From NCBI GenBank assembly GCA_965153455.1, contig OZ234496.1, forward strand, positions 12,137,668-12,201,667: 64,000 nucleotides of DNA, given 5' to 3'. Positions 34,964-46,724 of this stretch are shown in pieces. The position numbers and the translations under genes are program-made. The stretch's first letter is position 1. Every line of letters starts with the position of its first letter. Origin of the DNA: Sphagnum compactum (Eukaryota; Bryophyta; Sphagnopsida; Sphagnales). The notes under the pieces were generated by a model, which searched no databases, was not told the origin of the DNA, and saw only the letters and a program-made list of their open reading frames with translations.

Positions 34964-36375
34964 CTAATGAACTTTAGCATACTTAGAAAAGTATTGTTGA
35001 AATTCTGAAATAGCATAGTACCTTGGCCATTTCAACACATGTCCGTCGAATAATTAATTAATTAATTTTGAAACATTCATTTCAAAAAAATAAGAAATAT
35101 TCCTAAATATTCACTATTTTCTTTCACAATATTTTTTGGTGTGGAAGACATAAGTTTTGAAAATTTCAACACTTTTGAAAATAATATAATTGGTATCGAA
35201 CTGGCCAAGGCACTACTAATGTATTCAAATTGGGGCTGCCAGATCCTCTTACGTTACAAAAAAAATTAAATTATTTCGACAAGATTTGTCAAACATGAGT
35301 CATAGGTACGATAGTTGGGGTCTCCGATCCGAGACTCACTCGAGAGTCCAGTTCTCTCTTTATATTCTTTTCATGGAATATATGACTTGGACTTAAGACT
35401 TTGATATTTGAGCCTACCAGGCTCCTACATTCCTGGACTTGTAAAAAGACAATAGGGGCTACTCTTTGGGTGACTTTGCATTACATATGAATTGACTAAC
35501 CTTGTTTGAGGGAGAGTTATGTTCAAGCCCCTCTTTTTTTTCCTTGGTGAACTGGTGCAAAATTGCACCCAAAATTGTTAATGGAATTTTTAATATTATT
35601 TTTTAGAAAATTTGACAAATTTGATCACATCCCCAAAAGAAAAAAAGAAAAAAAAAAGGAAGAGTTTGCCAGATTTTAGACAAGTTCCTGGTGTTAAGTC
35701 TGGTTTTTTTGCCAGAATTTTTTTTTACTGTTTTGAGAGATTTCCAATAACTTGTTGCCATCAATGCTAAATAGTTTTTGGGTCCATTGTCACTAGTGCT
35801 CCTGGTTCGATCAAATTTTATAAAATAAAATAAATTAATTAAAAAAATATTTTAAAAAAATTATAAAAAAAAAAGAGGTTATGGTGATGGGAGCAAATTT
35901 TCTCTCATGCTTCGTTCATCAATAATTTATTGGTGGCATTTGTGTACATTATTAGTCAATGGATGGATCAATTGTGATGTTGCATGCACAATGATGGAAC
36001 AACCATTGACCGTTAGGTGTATGTAGTAGTTTGGTCGATGAAAAGGTCTACCATCTGAGGGTGGTGATTCGACTCAATTACGGGTTTTTTAGAACCTAGT
36101 GAGAAGAATATTCAAGGGAAAACAGGGTAGTTTTTCCATTGCACTGTGGATATCACTTGATGAGTGGTGTTGTTGGGTGGGTATTTCATCTGGCACCAAA
36201 TTGGCATCAGTTATTTTACTGGGTGTAGATGCATTGGTGTGTTGAACTGAGGTAGGTGATAATTTGAAAGGCCCAGACCCACCTATAATTGGTTGGTAGG
36301 TTCTCATTAACTCAGATGAGAATCGTGTGTTTTCTCAATAACTGCCAAACACTGTTCGTTCGCCTCGCCTCCCCC
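34964..36375. other. intergenic, no gene seen
   Basis: Contains an ATTA repeat at about 35049-35068 and poly-A/T runs. No gene is supported. Confidence 0.4.
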
Positions 36376-36378
36376 TTA

Positions 36379-36738
36379 GAGCATCTCCAGGTGCTGCTGG
36401 GTATGTCACTCTGGATAATAAAATTTAAATGTCTAAGTTTAGCTCTTGTTTTTTGGCAACCCCACCAATTAAACTGTAACATACGTGGGGACTACTAATA
36501 GCAAAATTTTGGACCAATTCGTTACGATCAACCAATCAGAAACACTAAGCCGCAGTCAGGTTCAATTTGTTACACTCTTTTTTGAGCTGCACAACTGTGT
36601 TGCGCTTTTACTAGTCGGCAAGCTGCACGACTTTGGTGCAGAAAAACCAATTTCCTGATCTAAACCAGCACATTTTGACCTTTTTTGCAATAAATTTTAC
36701 TGTCTGGAGTCACATACTGTGCACCGGTGGAGATGCTC
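36379..36738. mobile_element. Tourist-like MITE, 360 bp, GAGCATCTCCA ends
   Basis: The left end GAGCATCTCCAGGTGC and the right end (inverted GAGCATCTCCACCGGTGC) match the classic termini of plant Tourist/PIF-Harbinger MITEs. TTA flanks both sides (36376-36378 and 36739-36741). No transposase, so it moves, if at all, with help in trans. Confidence 0.85.
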
Positions 36739-36741
36739 TTA

Positions 36742-37436
36742 CCGTTTTTCATTTCAAGTACTCAAATACCTGAAACCCAGAGATCAGAGGTTGTTTAGAG
36801 CGGAAAGAATTAGTGTTGTGCATGTACCTGGATTTATTTAAGTGTTAAAAGTGTTAAAACTGGTAGTTCTGGATCTGGATATCAGGAACCTGATCAGATA
36901 TCATGAATCTGACCAAATCTAAATATTAAGAACTCGATATAAATTGTTACTTGTAAATCGTCAATCATGGTAGAATCTGGGTAAAATTTGGAATCTTGGC
37001 TTGCTTATTTGTGGGGGAGGGAACCTTTGAGGACTTTCCCAAGTTTCAATGTCTTAGATGGGTGCTATTTGGGTTTAAGGTTTCTCCTATCACTTTACAT
37101 TTGCTCTTTGCATGTTTGCATTTTGCGATGGTGGTTTTTGTGTTTCCTCTTTGCACATTTGCATTTCATTTAGCAACATTTTTTTTGAATTTGTGTGTTT
37201 AAAGAATTGCACTTGCATTTCAACAACGATTTCTTTAAATGTGTATTTATGGGGTTTGTGTTTTGATTTGAGTTTTGAAGTTCCAATTTGGCAAACACTA
37301 AATATAAGCAACAATTTAAATGTGATACTAGTCTTGATGCAGTTCCAAGACAATGCCCAACAAGAATTTAAAAAATAATTGTACTTGAACTATAATTAAC
37401 ATTTTTATTATTTTTATTACAGAATATTTTCAAGGA
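36742..37436. other. intergenic, no gene seen
   Basis: Mixed AT-rich sequence. Opposing short frames at 36988-37378 have no motif. Confidence 0.4.
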
Positions 37437-37439
37437 AAA

Positions 37440-37500
37440 AAGTGATCTAATGGTTAGAATCTCCCATTTCAATTAAAGGGTTCAAGGTTCAATCTTTTTT
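37440..37500 (+). mobile_element. tRNA-derived SINE-like head
   Basis: TCTAATGGTTAGAATC resembles a pol III A box of tRNA-Glu type. About 30 bases further on, GGGTTCAAGGTTCAATC resembles a B box, followed directly by a T run that would stop pol III. It abuts the foldback at 37518. Confidence 0.5.
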
Positions 37501-37517
37501 GAATTTTTTTTCCCCTT

Positions 37518-38140
37518 CCATGAACAAGATGGATGGAAAAAAAAGTCTTTAAGCAAATTTTTCAAGCTAGATGTCCCGAAAAAAAAAGGGACTTTTCTCA
37601 AGGAGGAGACAAAATGGTAGCCTCAACCATGTTCACCCGGGGAGAAGGGGACTAAGTTACTTGAGGATCAAGTTCCCAAATGTTTGACAAGAAAGTTCAA
37701 AGGCCAAATGTTGTCCAAATCAAACATTTTTTATACCATTGGAATTTTTTTGAAAGTTAGATATCTAAAATGATATTGCATTTAAGATTTGAGAAAATGA
37801 AATTTATGGCAAAAAAAAAAAACTAAGGGTCAGATTTCCAACATTTTGATTTGGACAAAGTTTATCCTTATATTTCTTGTTAAACATTCGAAAATTTGTT
37901 CATTGGAGGAAGTTGCTCTTTGAAGCAACTAAGTCCTTTTCTCCATGATGGAAGTTGTTCCCAAGGGTAATTTAGTCCTTTTCTCCCAAGAATGTTAGTC
38001 CCCTTTTCCCCAAAGGAACATGGTTGGGGCTACCATTTTGTTTCTTCCCTAGAAAAAATTCCTTTCTCTTTGGGACATCTAGTTTGAAAAAATTACTTAA
38101 AGACTTTTTTTTCCCATCCGTTTGGTTCATTAATTTTTAG
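37518..38140. mobile_element. foldback element, about 620 bp
   Basis: Inverted arms of about 130 bp: left 37518-37655, right 38005-38140. Shared landmarks are AAAAAAAAGTCTTTAAG, CTAGATGTCCC, GACAAAATGGTAGCC and CAACCATGTTC. The central part is non-coding. It lies between a SINE-like head and a tandem array, making a compact repeat cluster. Confidence 0.7.
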
Positions 38141-38370
38141 TGTAATTATACATAACTCTAAAGCTATGAAATCCAATTCTGTATAATTCCAATTCTGCAG
38201 TGAAATCCAATTTTATATGGTTTAATTTTCTGAATTTGTTATTTTTTGGTGTAACTCTATGGAACTTTAAAATTGTGAAATCCAATTTTATATGGTCTCA
38301 ATTTTCTGAATTTGTTAATTTTTGGTGTAATTCTATGGAACCTTAAAATTGTGAAATCCAATTTTATATC
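38141..38370 (+). repeat. about 80-bp tandem repeat
   Basis: Roughly three units share GTGAAATCCAATTTTATATGG, TTTTCTGAATTTGTTA and TTTTTGGTGTAA..TCTATGGAAC. The last two copies (from about 38205 and 38275) are the closest. Confidence 0.7.
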
Positions 38371-38899
38371 CAATTTTGAGGTGGTTTTTTTGGTGTTATT
38401 ATATTCTATATGGTTTTGTTACAATTGTTTGCAGGTTTTAGGGGGCTTCAGTAACTCACTAAGTTTTGTATTTTCATGATTTTTTGGTGTTTAATTCATG
38501 TAGATAAAAAGATGGCATCAAAAAGTGCAACATTTGAAATGTTATATGAACAAGATGAGTTTATGTCATCAACTAATGCCCCAATTAAATCACCCCCAAT
38601 TAGATAATAAGAAGCATCTAATCTTGATATGGAGGCAATTTGGGAACTTCTCATTCCATAACTCAAAGTTATTTAGAAGTTGTGGTACCCTTTTCATTGC
38701 ATTTATGATAATTGGGTTTGTTTTTGCTAATGGTGTTGTTGTAATAAAATTCTTGCAATGCACAAATGTTATGTTGTGTTGTATGGCACCCTTTTGTAAT
38801 GCAAGTTAATGCAAAAATTTGTCTCAAAGGAAGAAAAAATGTTTTTAATTTGTAACAAAGACCATGACACAAGCTCATTGAAAAAACACAAGGTGTATA

Positions 38900-40790
38900 A
38901 GAAGTGGGGAGTGTTTATGCTACAAAAAATGGCATATATTATTAACGAGACACAAGTTGCAAAGAAAAGGTAAACTATCCTTCCTTTTGAGATTACAATT
39001 TTTTTGGGCAATTATAGACCATATACCAAATTTGATCTAACACATCAAGATTTTTTGGAAATCTTAATGTTGTACATTGCTAAACGATATTGTCTTTTGT
39101 CATCCATTGAAAATCCATGGTTGAGGTGTTTAATTTTTTGTTAATGTGGGCAAGACAATTTCCATTTTAATAGTAGTTGGTGAATGAAGTCCTTATAGAT
39201 ATTGTGACAAAAACCAATGAAAAATATGTTCTCTCAACTCTTATTTCGTATATTATATGCATGGCCTTTTTTCATTTTTGGATGTCATGCATTAGCTATG
39301 ACACTTTTGTTATGGTTGTTAGCTTTATCAATCGTTCTTGGGAGCCCACCCACACAACTATTCTAGGTTTTTAAGAACAAAATATAGCTAGTGTATCCAT
39401 GACAAACTAGGTGAAAATTTTATTTGATTCATTTTTGTTTGTTTGACAAAGTCATTGCTTTTGTTAAAGACAAATGCTTAAATTTGAACACATTGACCGA
39501 TGCCTTGAAGTCTATAGTTTGTTGATCTCCCTTTCAATTGCTTGCTCCATTTGTAAGATTGTGTTTTGGCCATGCAATGTCAAAGGTAGTTTAGTGTGCC
39601 ACCAATGCTGCCAAAGTTTATTTGGGTTAAAAAAATTAGCTTGAAGGCTATTCAAACATCATTGCAGAAAAATATTACTTGGACAAAAAAATCGGGGAAG
39701 GGGAAACAAGAATGTAATATGTTTGTATCATTGTAAAGCTACTAGTAAGGTTGTTCAAAACTCCTATGAAAACATAATTTGTTTCAAGAATTATTTTGTT
39801 TCAAGAAATTCTTGAATATCAAAATGCAATACCCATATGTTATGCATGGTAGCAAGATCTATACTTGTCTTCTAAAATGTTAGTAGGCCAAACTTGAATT
39901 GTGGCTCAAACAATCGATGATACATTGCTTTTTGTTGTCAAACAACATGTTTTAATCCTAACCCGAAGGCATTGGTTTTTGTTAAATGCTCTTACTTTTA
40001 CTTTCACTTGGTGCATTACTTTGAAATTTGATGTGACTAGCATTGAAATTTAGAATTAACCATTAATTTGTGATTATTTGATTCAGGATTACAAGAATTT
40101 AAGTGATGGATGATGGTGCAAGTTGTGGGGATATTGATGCGATTCTTGGCCTTTTCAATGGTTTATAATCATTTTCAAGTCCACAACATGTTGATGATCA
40201 TGCTTGACCTTTGTTACAAGAACATGAAATGTATTCAAGACTTTGTGATAATTCAATTGCTGCTGAATTTGTTGCAAAATATGATGCAAAAATTTGGTGT
40301 CCTCATTTATTGCAAGTGTATAATCACTTAAACCCTATTAAAAAATCAACAAAGCCAATGACAATTGAAGAGGATGATTTTTTCTTTGAACAAGTTTGTG
40401 TTGGTTGATGATGTAATCATTTCAATTTTGAAAAATGAACTACATTTTTTGATGATTGTTTGTGCGATCAATAGATCACACTAACTCACTGGTTTGGTGG
40501 GCACAACATATGGTGCAATTTTCACATGTTTCCTTTTTCGTTCATTACATGCTTGGCATTGTGAGGTCACATATTGAGATAGAACAAATCTTTAATTGGT
40601 GTCATCACAAACCTTGGCATTCATGAATGGGGATTGAAAATTTGAACCATCTCATTTTGATGATAAAAAATTGGCATGATGATGCTTGTGTTGGCTCTGA
40701 TGGGGCCTATAAACTTATGAATATGATCGATTTTTTAATGTTAAAGTCTATTATAATTGAAAAAAACAATAAGTTCATTAAGCCTTTTTG
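38900..40790 (+). pseudogene. decayed hAT-like transposase, copy 3
   Basis: Reading through stops and frame changes, the blocks appear in the family order: YTKFDLTHQDFLEI and IAKRYCLLSSIENPWLR near 39020-39120; SYDTFVMVVSFINRSWEPTH near 39297-39356; FDKVIAFVKDKCLNLNTLTD near 39440-39500; AMSKVV near 39580; and a C-terminal IENLNHLILMIKNWHDDA near 40635-40690. This is the longest of the copies but has many stops, so no transposase can be made. Confidence 0.6.
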
Positions 40791-41772
40791 AAGAAGACCT
40801 TGATTTAGACTTTTGAACTTTTTACAAATATTTCGACTCATTTTTTTTTATGTTTTAAAAAAAAACATTCATGTGCATTTTGTAGATTCAATCACAACCT
40901 TGAATAAAAAATCATCTTCAAGGATGATCATGGGATGTTAAAACTTTGAGCTATAGATTAAAACTTCTATATATTTATTTGGTTACAAACATACCTTGCA
41001 TTATGCACATATGTAATATGTATTTTAATATATTTTTGTTGTCTTTTTAAAATTTTGTGACAATGTGTGATGTGTAAAAAAGTTAGATGATGGAATCCAT
41101 ATCAACCGAATATCAATTTCATAAAAGTTGCACAAGTTTCCCTGCACTTTAATTCCAAAAATGAAACCCAATACCTGAGTGTTCAGTTTTCATTCATGGA
41201 AATAAAACTCTCCACAAGTGAAGTTTCAAAAATTTCATGCTTTCAAACAAAACTTCAATCATTTTAGAGTGCATTGTGTTGCATTGTGGGTATTAACTAT
41301 TAACCTCACAATGCAAAATCATTGTATCCTTGGTATGTCACATATAGATATATTTATGGTACAATATACAATATTAATTTCCATTTTCAAATACACATGT
41401 TAAACAAATAATTCCAGCAACCAGTAGTCCATTGATGGATGCAAAACAAAAAGAAGAAATGGAGAAAAGAAAGAAAATAAATTTAATTATCCTCAAATTT
41501 TATTGACACCGGCTGCACCAAGGGAGAGCGGTTCATGTCATGGTAATGAAAAGTAACAATTGCAAGTGAGAAACTTACACGGAGTTGGGCTCAAAATTTT
41601 CACAACCATACAAACATCACATGCAAACAATGCACAACATGCAACCATTGAGAAACCAATCCCAATTGCAAGGTGACAAAAAAACCAACTAAGGTCCCAA
41701 GCTCCCGGCTATCCACATTTGATTCTTTCTCTCTTTTTTTTCTCTCCTTTTTTTTTCCTAGTGTTTAGAGGA
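40791..41772. other. intergenic, AT-rich, no gene seen
   Basis: No gene supported. Confidence 0.4.
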
Positions 41773-41894
41773 GTGTAAGTATCTTTTTATTTCTTGGCAA
41801 GGAGGAAATGCAACATTCACTTTTTTTTGGGGGTGTGTGGAGGACGACAAGTAGATGTTGCATTTCTTCCTTCCCCAAGAAAAGATACTTAACA
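41773..41894. repeat. short imperfect hairpin, about 45-bp stem
   Basis: The left arm 41773-41818 and right arm 41851-41894 are complementary apart from a bulge and a few mismatches. They share AAGTATCTTTT, CTTGG, GAAATGCAACAT. The loop is about 32 bases. It could be a very small foldback transposon or a precursor for small RNA. No coding capacity. Confidence 0.65.
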
Positions 41895-42054
41895 CCCATC
41901 TTCCCCAGACATGAACCAAGTCATGAGGTTCAGTATGGAGTGGTTGCTTGTCTGAATTTCAACTTCCATGCACCTAACCTCCTAACCTCTAATAAAGAAG
42001 ACCTATGCTCCTAGACTCATTAAAAAGCAAGAATATGTGCATGTGGCTAGTCCA

Positions 42055-42310
42055 CTACTTTACCCTAGGGTCAATTTCATCATTAAATAATTTAAGATGG
42101 TGAATGAAATTTCGTGAAAGTACGAAGCTTGGGAGTTGAAAACCATCATAATTATCACATGCTAAAAATCTGAATAATTTCCCTCCTCATATGACAATAT
42201 CATAGTATAACATGGGGAAAAAAAAAATCAAATTTATATAAATGAATTAATTTTTTTTAAATAATTAATTATTCATTTTGTCAATGTGGAATCTGGCCCT
42301 AGGCTGCATG
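42055..42310 (+). repeat. dispersed repeat R2, copy B
   Basis: Direct diverged copy of 2517-2752, ending in the same TGTCAATGTGGAA...CCCTAGGCT block. Confidence 0.6.
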
Positions 42311-43708
42311 TACATTCATTCAACCTTTTTGAAAAAGACAAGTTCGTAAGCAAAGTGCGCTTCATCTGGAGCAACTTTTTTTGTGTAGAGGATTAGATAG
42401 TGTAACTAAAAGTTGATAGAGCAGGTTCACCGGCGAGCAATGTACTGATTTGTAAATTATGGTGTGCATGAAGTTCCAGCTTTTAACAGTGTGAAATTGA
42501 ATTTGCACCTTGTGAATATACACATGATACAATGTTCTCTAAAAAGGTTAGAAAAGAAAGTTCATGATTGAGTTTGAGTTGTCAGCCACGGTCTTCCTTT
42601 TTGTTCAATTTTGTGATGCGGTCCACATGGCAATCACACATAAGCCCATTTAGTCAAATTTGACTACTAACAAAATATGAAAGGAAACATAAACATTCTT
42701 AAATATTTTTGGCTACCCGACTTGAACCATGTGTAGTAAATGTGGCTATACGTTTAGATATGTTTTGAAAATTTTCAATTCTTATCAAATTTTTAAAAAA
42801 CTTGTTGAGCACCGAACAAAAGGCTGGTCAGTCATAATGACCCATGCGGTGGCATTTAACTGATCCTCTCAATGATTCTTTTTACTATTTCATTTTCATG
42901 AGTGGGGATGGGGAAATAACTTGCACACTATTTTGGATATGGTAAACATTGGTAGAGGTGGTGTAAGGGGTGTGAGGAGTGGGTCTGTTCTTAGACTGAC
43001 CTTTTCCTTGGAATTTTGGCTTCTTGTTTGCATGTTTACAGCAGCAATTGCACGTGCAGGAGCCGCTTCCGTGATGTCACATATAATCATGCATTGTCTC
43101 CACATGTCGTGCTGTCATTGCTCTTCATATGACCAGCTGCTGGGTGGGCATCATCATCAGTCTGTTGGGATTCAAGAGGAAGAAAACTAGTGCACGCTTG
43201 CAAGAAAGAAAGGAGGAAAGTGTGAAAGCAAAAATATCACCAGACCTGTAAGCTTAACAAAGTACATTTTTGTTTTTCTTCCATGTTCACTTGAGATACT
43301 CTTCAGGTGATTGATGATCATCATGACCATGACAGTGACTAACAAGGAGCTTTCTTCCTTTGTGGCAACTCACACTTCTGAAACTATGAAGTCCCCTCCT
43401 TCAATGCTACTACAATTTGTTTTGGACAGATACCGATTGCAAATTGTATATATATATGCAATGCTTCCATATTAGGAATTTATTGCAGAATATTATTTTC
43501 CTGTAGTGATTTGTTATTTATTTCTTTGTAGTTATTTGTTGTTGGAATTCAATTTAGTGTGAAGGAGGTTTCCGCTTTTTTTGTAATGTTTGAAGGATTT
43601 ATTTTCAAGGCGTGTTTACGAAGACTCATCTTTGATGTGATAAATTCTACAGCATGACATGAGTAATAGAAGCATGATTGATATTTTTCAGTTTTTTCAG
43701 TTTTTGTT
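42311..43708. other. intergenic, no gene seen
   Basis: Holds a fragment of the R3-related family (about 42595-42730, CAATTTTGTGATG and GAAAGGAAAC landmarks) and a GC-richer patch at 42900-43190 with no gene-like frame on either strand. Confidence 0.4.
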
Positions 43709-43880
43709 TTTGAGGTGGTATTGATAATTCTGGCGATAAAGCCTCAACCCTAACCACCAAGGTAGCTGACCATCCCCACAGAGCATGAGGAGAAGAGAGG
43801 TCTGGTTGGGATTTGAACTCCCATCGTGCTGGCTTAGCAACTCGCAAAGCCACACCCCTTAGTGATTGGGGAAGCCCCCT
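43709..43880 (-). mobile_element. SINE (tRNA-derived)
   Basis: Read on the minus strand: an A-box-like CACTAAGGGGTGTGGCTTTG, then GGGAGTTCAAATCCCAACC, a strong B box, then a non-tRNA body ending in a poly-A-rich tail (plus-strand T tracts at 43686-43712). This is the standard layout of plant tRNA-derived SINEs. The head is well preserved. Confidence 0.7.
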
Positions 43881-44672
43881 CATCCTTCGACTTTTGTGTT
43901 TTTCATTGTGTGTTTTGTTGACTTGATTCTTGCATTGTTTGCGGGTGAGTCATACGTGTTATGAGTGTGTGACTTTGTTGAGTTTTGATAGTGTTAAGAA
44001 CCGATCTAGTAGTGCAAGATTATCCAAAAGTTCAACTTGCATCTGATATGCAATGCTCACAAGAAGAAGCAGGTTTTGGGGCTCATGGGAACATAATGCA
44101 ATGCCATTAGGGCTTTAATTAGGTGCACACTATTTATCATATGTAGTTAGTGCTTTATGATTCCTTTGTCACACCATCACTCATCATGCATCCAAAAGAA
44201 AAAATGCATGCACAGGCATGTACTGAAGAGATTTGAAAAGAAAAGTCAAATCCAAAAATTGTTGGGAGGGGACCCATGTGTGCAGGGGCACACGTGCACA
44301 CACACAACACGCACACACACACAAAAAGACAATTGGAAGTCCACCCAAAAGGCAAGAGCATGATGACCTCCTCCTCCTTGCCTACCAGCCTAACAAGATT
44401 CTCCCACCCACTTTTGGCTCATCTGTCCCCACCTTCCCATCATCTACTTCTCGTGCATCTTCCCCCCTACCAGTACATACAAGGCTTTCAGGATAGAAAA
44501 GAAAAATGCAAGAAAGAGAAAAAGGCACCAACTTTGGCCCTTCATCAATTGTTAGTGTCCTTGTGCCACAAGGACAGAGTCGAGCATCTCCCAGACCTTT
44601 CTCTTAACCCAGGACCCTGAAACCCCCCCCTCACACTTTGCCACCCAACAATGGGAATTGGCTACTGAGATA
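43881..44672. other. intergenic, no gene seen
   Basis: Contains an imperfect AC-rich run (about 44290-44325). Plus-strand frames at 44233-44620 are Pro/Ser/Thr-rich and come from C-rich low-complexity DNA, with no motif. Confidence 0.4.
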
Positions 44673-45100
44673 ATCTGCAATCAGAGACTGAAAGGAAGTG
44701 CATCAAATACATAAATGATCTGCAATCAGAGACTGAAAGGAAGTGAATCAAATACAAAACTTATCTGCAATCAGACATGCCCAAGAGAACTGAATCAAAT
44801 TCAAACATTATCTGCAATCAGACATGCCCAAGAGAATTGAATCAAATTCAAACATTATCTGCAATCAGACACCCAAAGAGAATTTCATCAAATACAAACA
44901 TTATCTGCAATCATAGGCTCAAGGTGGAATTGAGTCAAATAACAGCATTATCTGCAATCAGACACCTCAAGGCCACTCGGAATCCAAAGTTATCAGCAAT
45001 CAGACCCAAAGAATTTGAATCTGAAATCATCTGCAATCAGACATCCCAAGGAACAGGAATTGAGTTGAACAGCACATTATCTGCAATCACACAAAAACCA
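44673..45100 (+). repeat. minisatellite with ATCTGCAATCAGA core, ten copies
   Basis: The core begins at 44673, 44718, 44763, 44810, 44857, 44903, 44950, 44992, 45029 and 45079, so steps run from 37 to 50 bp, mostly 45-47. The core is nearly constant, while the rest of each unit (a purine-rich block and ATCAAATACAAAC-type end) drifts. The 123-codon frame across it is a by-product. Confidence 0.85.
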
Positions 45101-46171
45101 GAAAATTGCAAAGAACCTGTCCCTCTTTTCTCTTCTCAAAATCTGTGACAAGAATCTATACAGACTTCCTCAATGTACAGAACTCACTTTTGAGCCTGGA
45201 TTGGAAGCAGTGGTGATGGCTCAAGCCCTCCAGACATAAAAGTCACCAAAATGGAGCCACTGCACAAGTAAGTAGTCACCATTCAGTGAAGGATTAGACG
45301 TTGTACTTAGATCAGACATTTCATGGTAATTAGAATGCAAGCAATTGGACCAGGAACAAACCTTCAACCCTAATCAAAACCATCCAATCAACAAGGGTGA
45401 AAGATTTGAGAGCTTTGGTACTCTCGATTATCATATCATCACCAATCAAGCTGCAAGATCAAGATGAGGATGAAATGAATGTGAGGGTTAAGTTTCCTTG
45501 CAAAACATACAGTACTACTACCACTACTCTATGAATCCTGAGCATTTGTCTGTAGAAAAAGCTTGCCAACCCAAGATAGCACTGACAAGTACAGTTATGA
45601 AGTAAAAACATGGCATTCTAGACTACACCAAAGCATGTGTGTGAAAAGAACCTGTTAAGAAAAACAAAAATCATGATCAGGTTGGGGAAGTTCAAAATGA
45701 GGTCAGAATCACAAGCCACATAGATAATCTTGAAGCCAAGAACCAAAAAGAAAGAAAGAAAGGGTTTTCAATATATCTTCACCGCCACATTGAAATTACC
45801 AATCCTAGCATATTACTGAATCCTCAGAATTCATGAGGACTATTGTTCTTCCTGGAGGCTAAGATTGTAAGCAAGAAGAATGGTACAGAAATGATCCTGG
45901 TCGATCAGATTACAACCAACCTGACTGTCATATTCCATCCATAAACTAACTAAACCTGCTCCAAGCGCCAGGTTTCTTTTTGATCTGGCTTTATTGCATG
46001 ACAACACAAACAAATATGTAAATTTTCGAAAGTGTACAAGTAAATAGTCTTCTCTTCTGAAGCCCATTGACATCCCCACTGTTTGTAACTATGTTACACT
46101 TGAGAGAAAAACACTCACACTGTGCCCAAGTGGCAAGTACACTACAGACTCAACAACCCTGTACAACAACA
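45101..46171. other. intergenic, downstream of PLATZ gene
   Basis: No gene supported. It may include distal 3' UTR of the PLATZ gene. Short frames lack motifs. Confidence 0.4.
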
Positions 46172-46724
46172 TCATTCCCCATAATCTAGTTGTTTCGATA
46201 CGAAGAAGCAGAGAGAAATATCATCATTGATCTGACGATGTACAAGAGCCGCAAGACAAAGTTTGCATTGGGCAAAACCGTTCCCCCAATTTGCAGCAGC
46301 AGCAGCAGCAGAAATCCAATGCCCTAATTTTGTTAGGGCTCCGGCGCAGCCACCATTGATGCAAGCTGCAATGGTAGTGATTGTGTGAGAGTTCTCTAAT
46401 TCCTGCTCTAATAGAATTCCCACAACTTGGGTGCATTCCAGATTGCTACCACATGAAAGTTCTCCATCCTCCAAAGCTTCTAAACCTTTTTCACCAAGAC
46501 TATGCAGCAGCACCAGCAGCATCAACCCCACTGGGAAACGAACTGATTCGAGGTTGAAACAATTGGGAGTTGAAGCATGTTTTGAATGTGGATCAGAGCT
46601 ACTTGTTGCACATTTCAACAATGTATCTTGACACTAATCAAACCCTAAGAGTGTGTGAAGAGAAGAAGAACCGGATCACAACTTTGTAGACATAATGATC
46701 TTCTTCTTCGTCTTCTTAATCTTC
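46172..46724 (-). other. probable 3' UTR of PLATZ gene
   Basis: Directly follows the PLATZ stop codon. A minus-strand frame at 46172-46621 (about 149 codons, Leu/Ala-rich with a GCA-repeat alanine run near 46290) has no recognisable domain and no ATG context linking it to a gene. I take it as chance within a GC-richer UTR, but a short separate gene is possible. Confidence 0.4.

Noticed and set aside
44233-44620. Pro/Ser-rich plus-strand frames
   Set aside because: C-rich low-complexity DNA next to an AC run. No domain and no conserved start.
44777-45148. 123-codon plus-strand frame with repeated CNQT/SAIR words
   Set aside because: Produced entirely by the 46-bp minisatellite; units not a multiple of three change the frame, so the peptide repeat is irregular.
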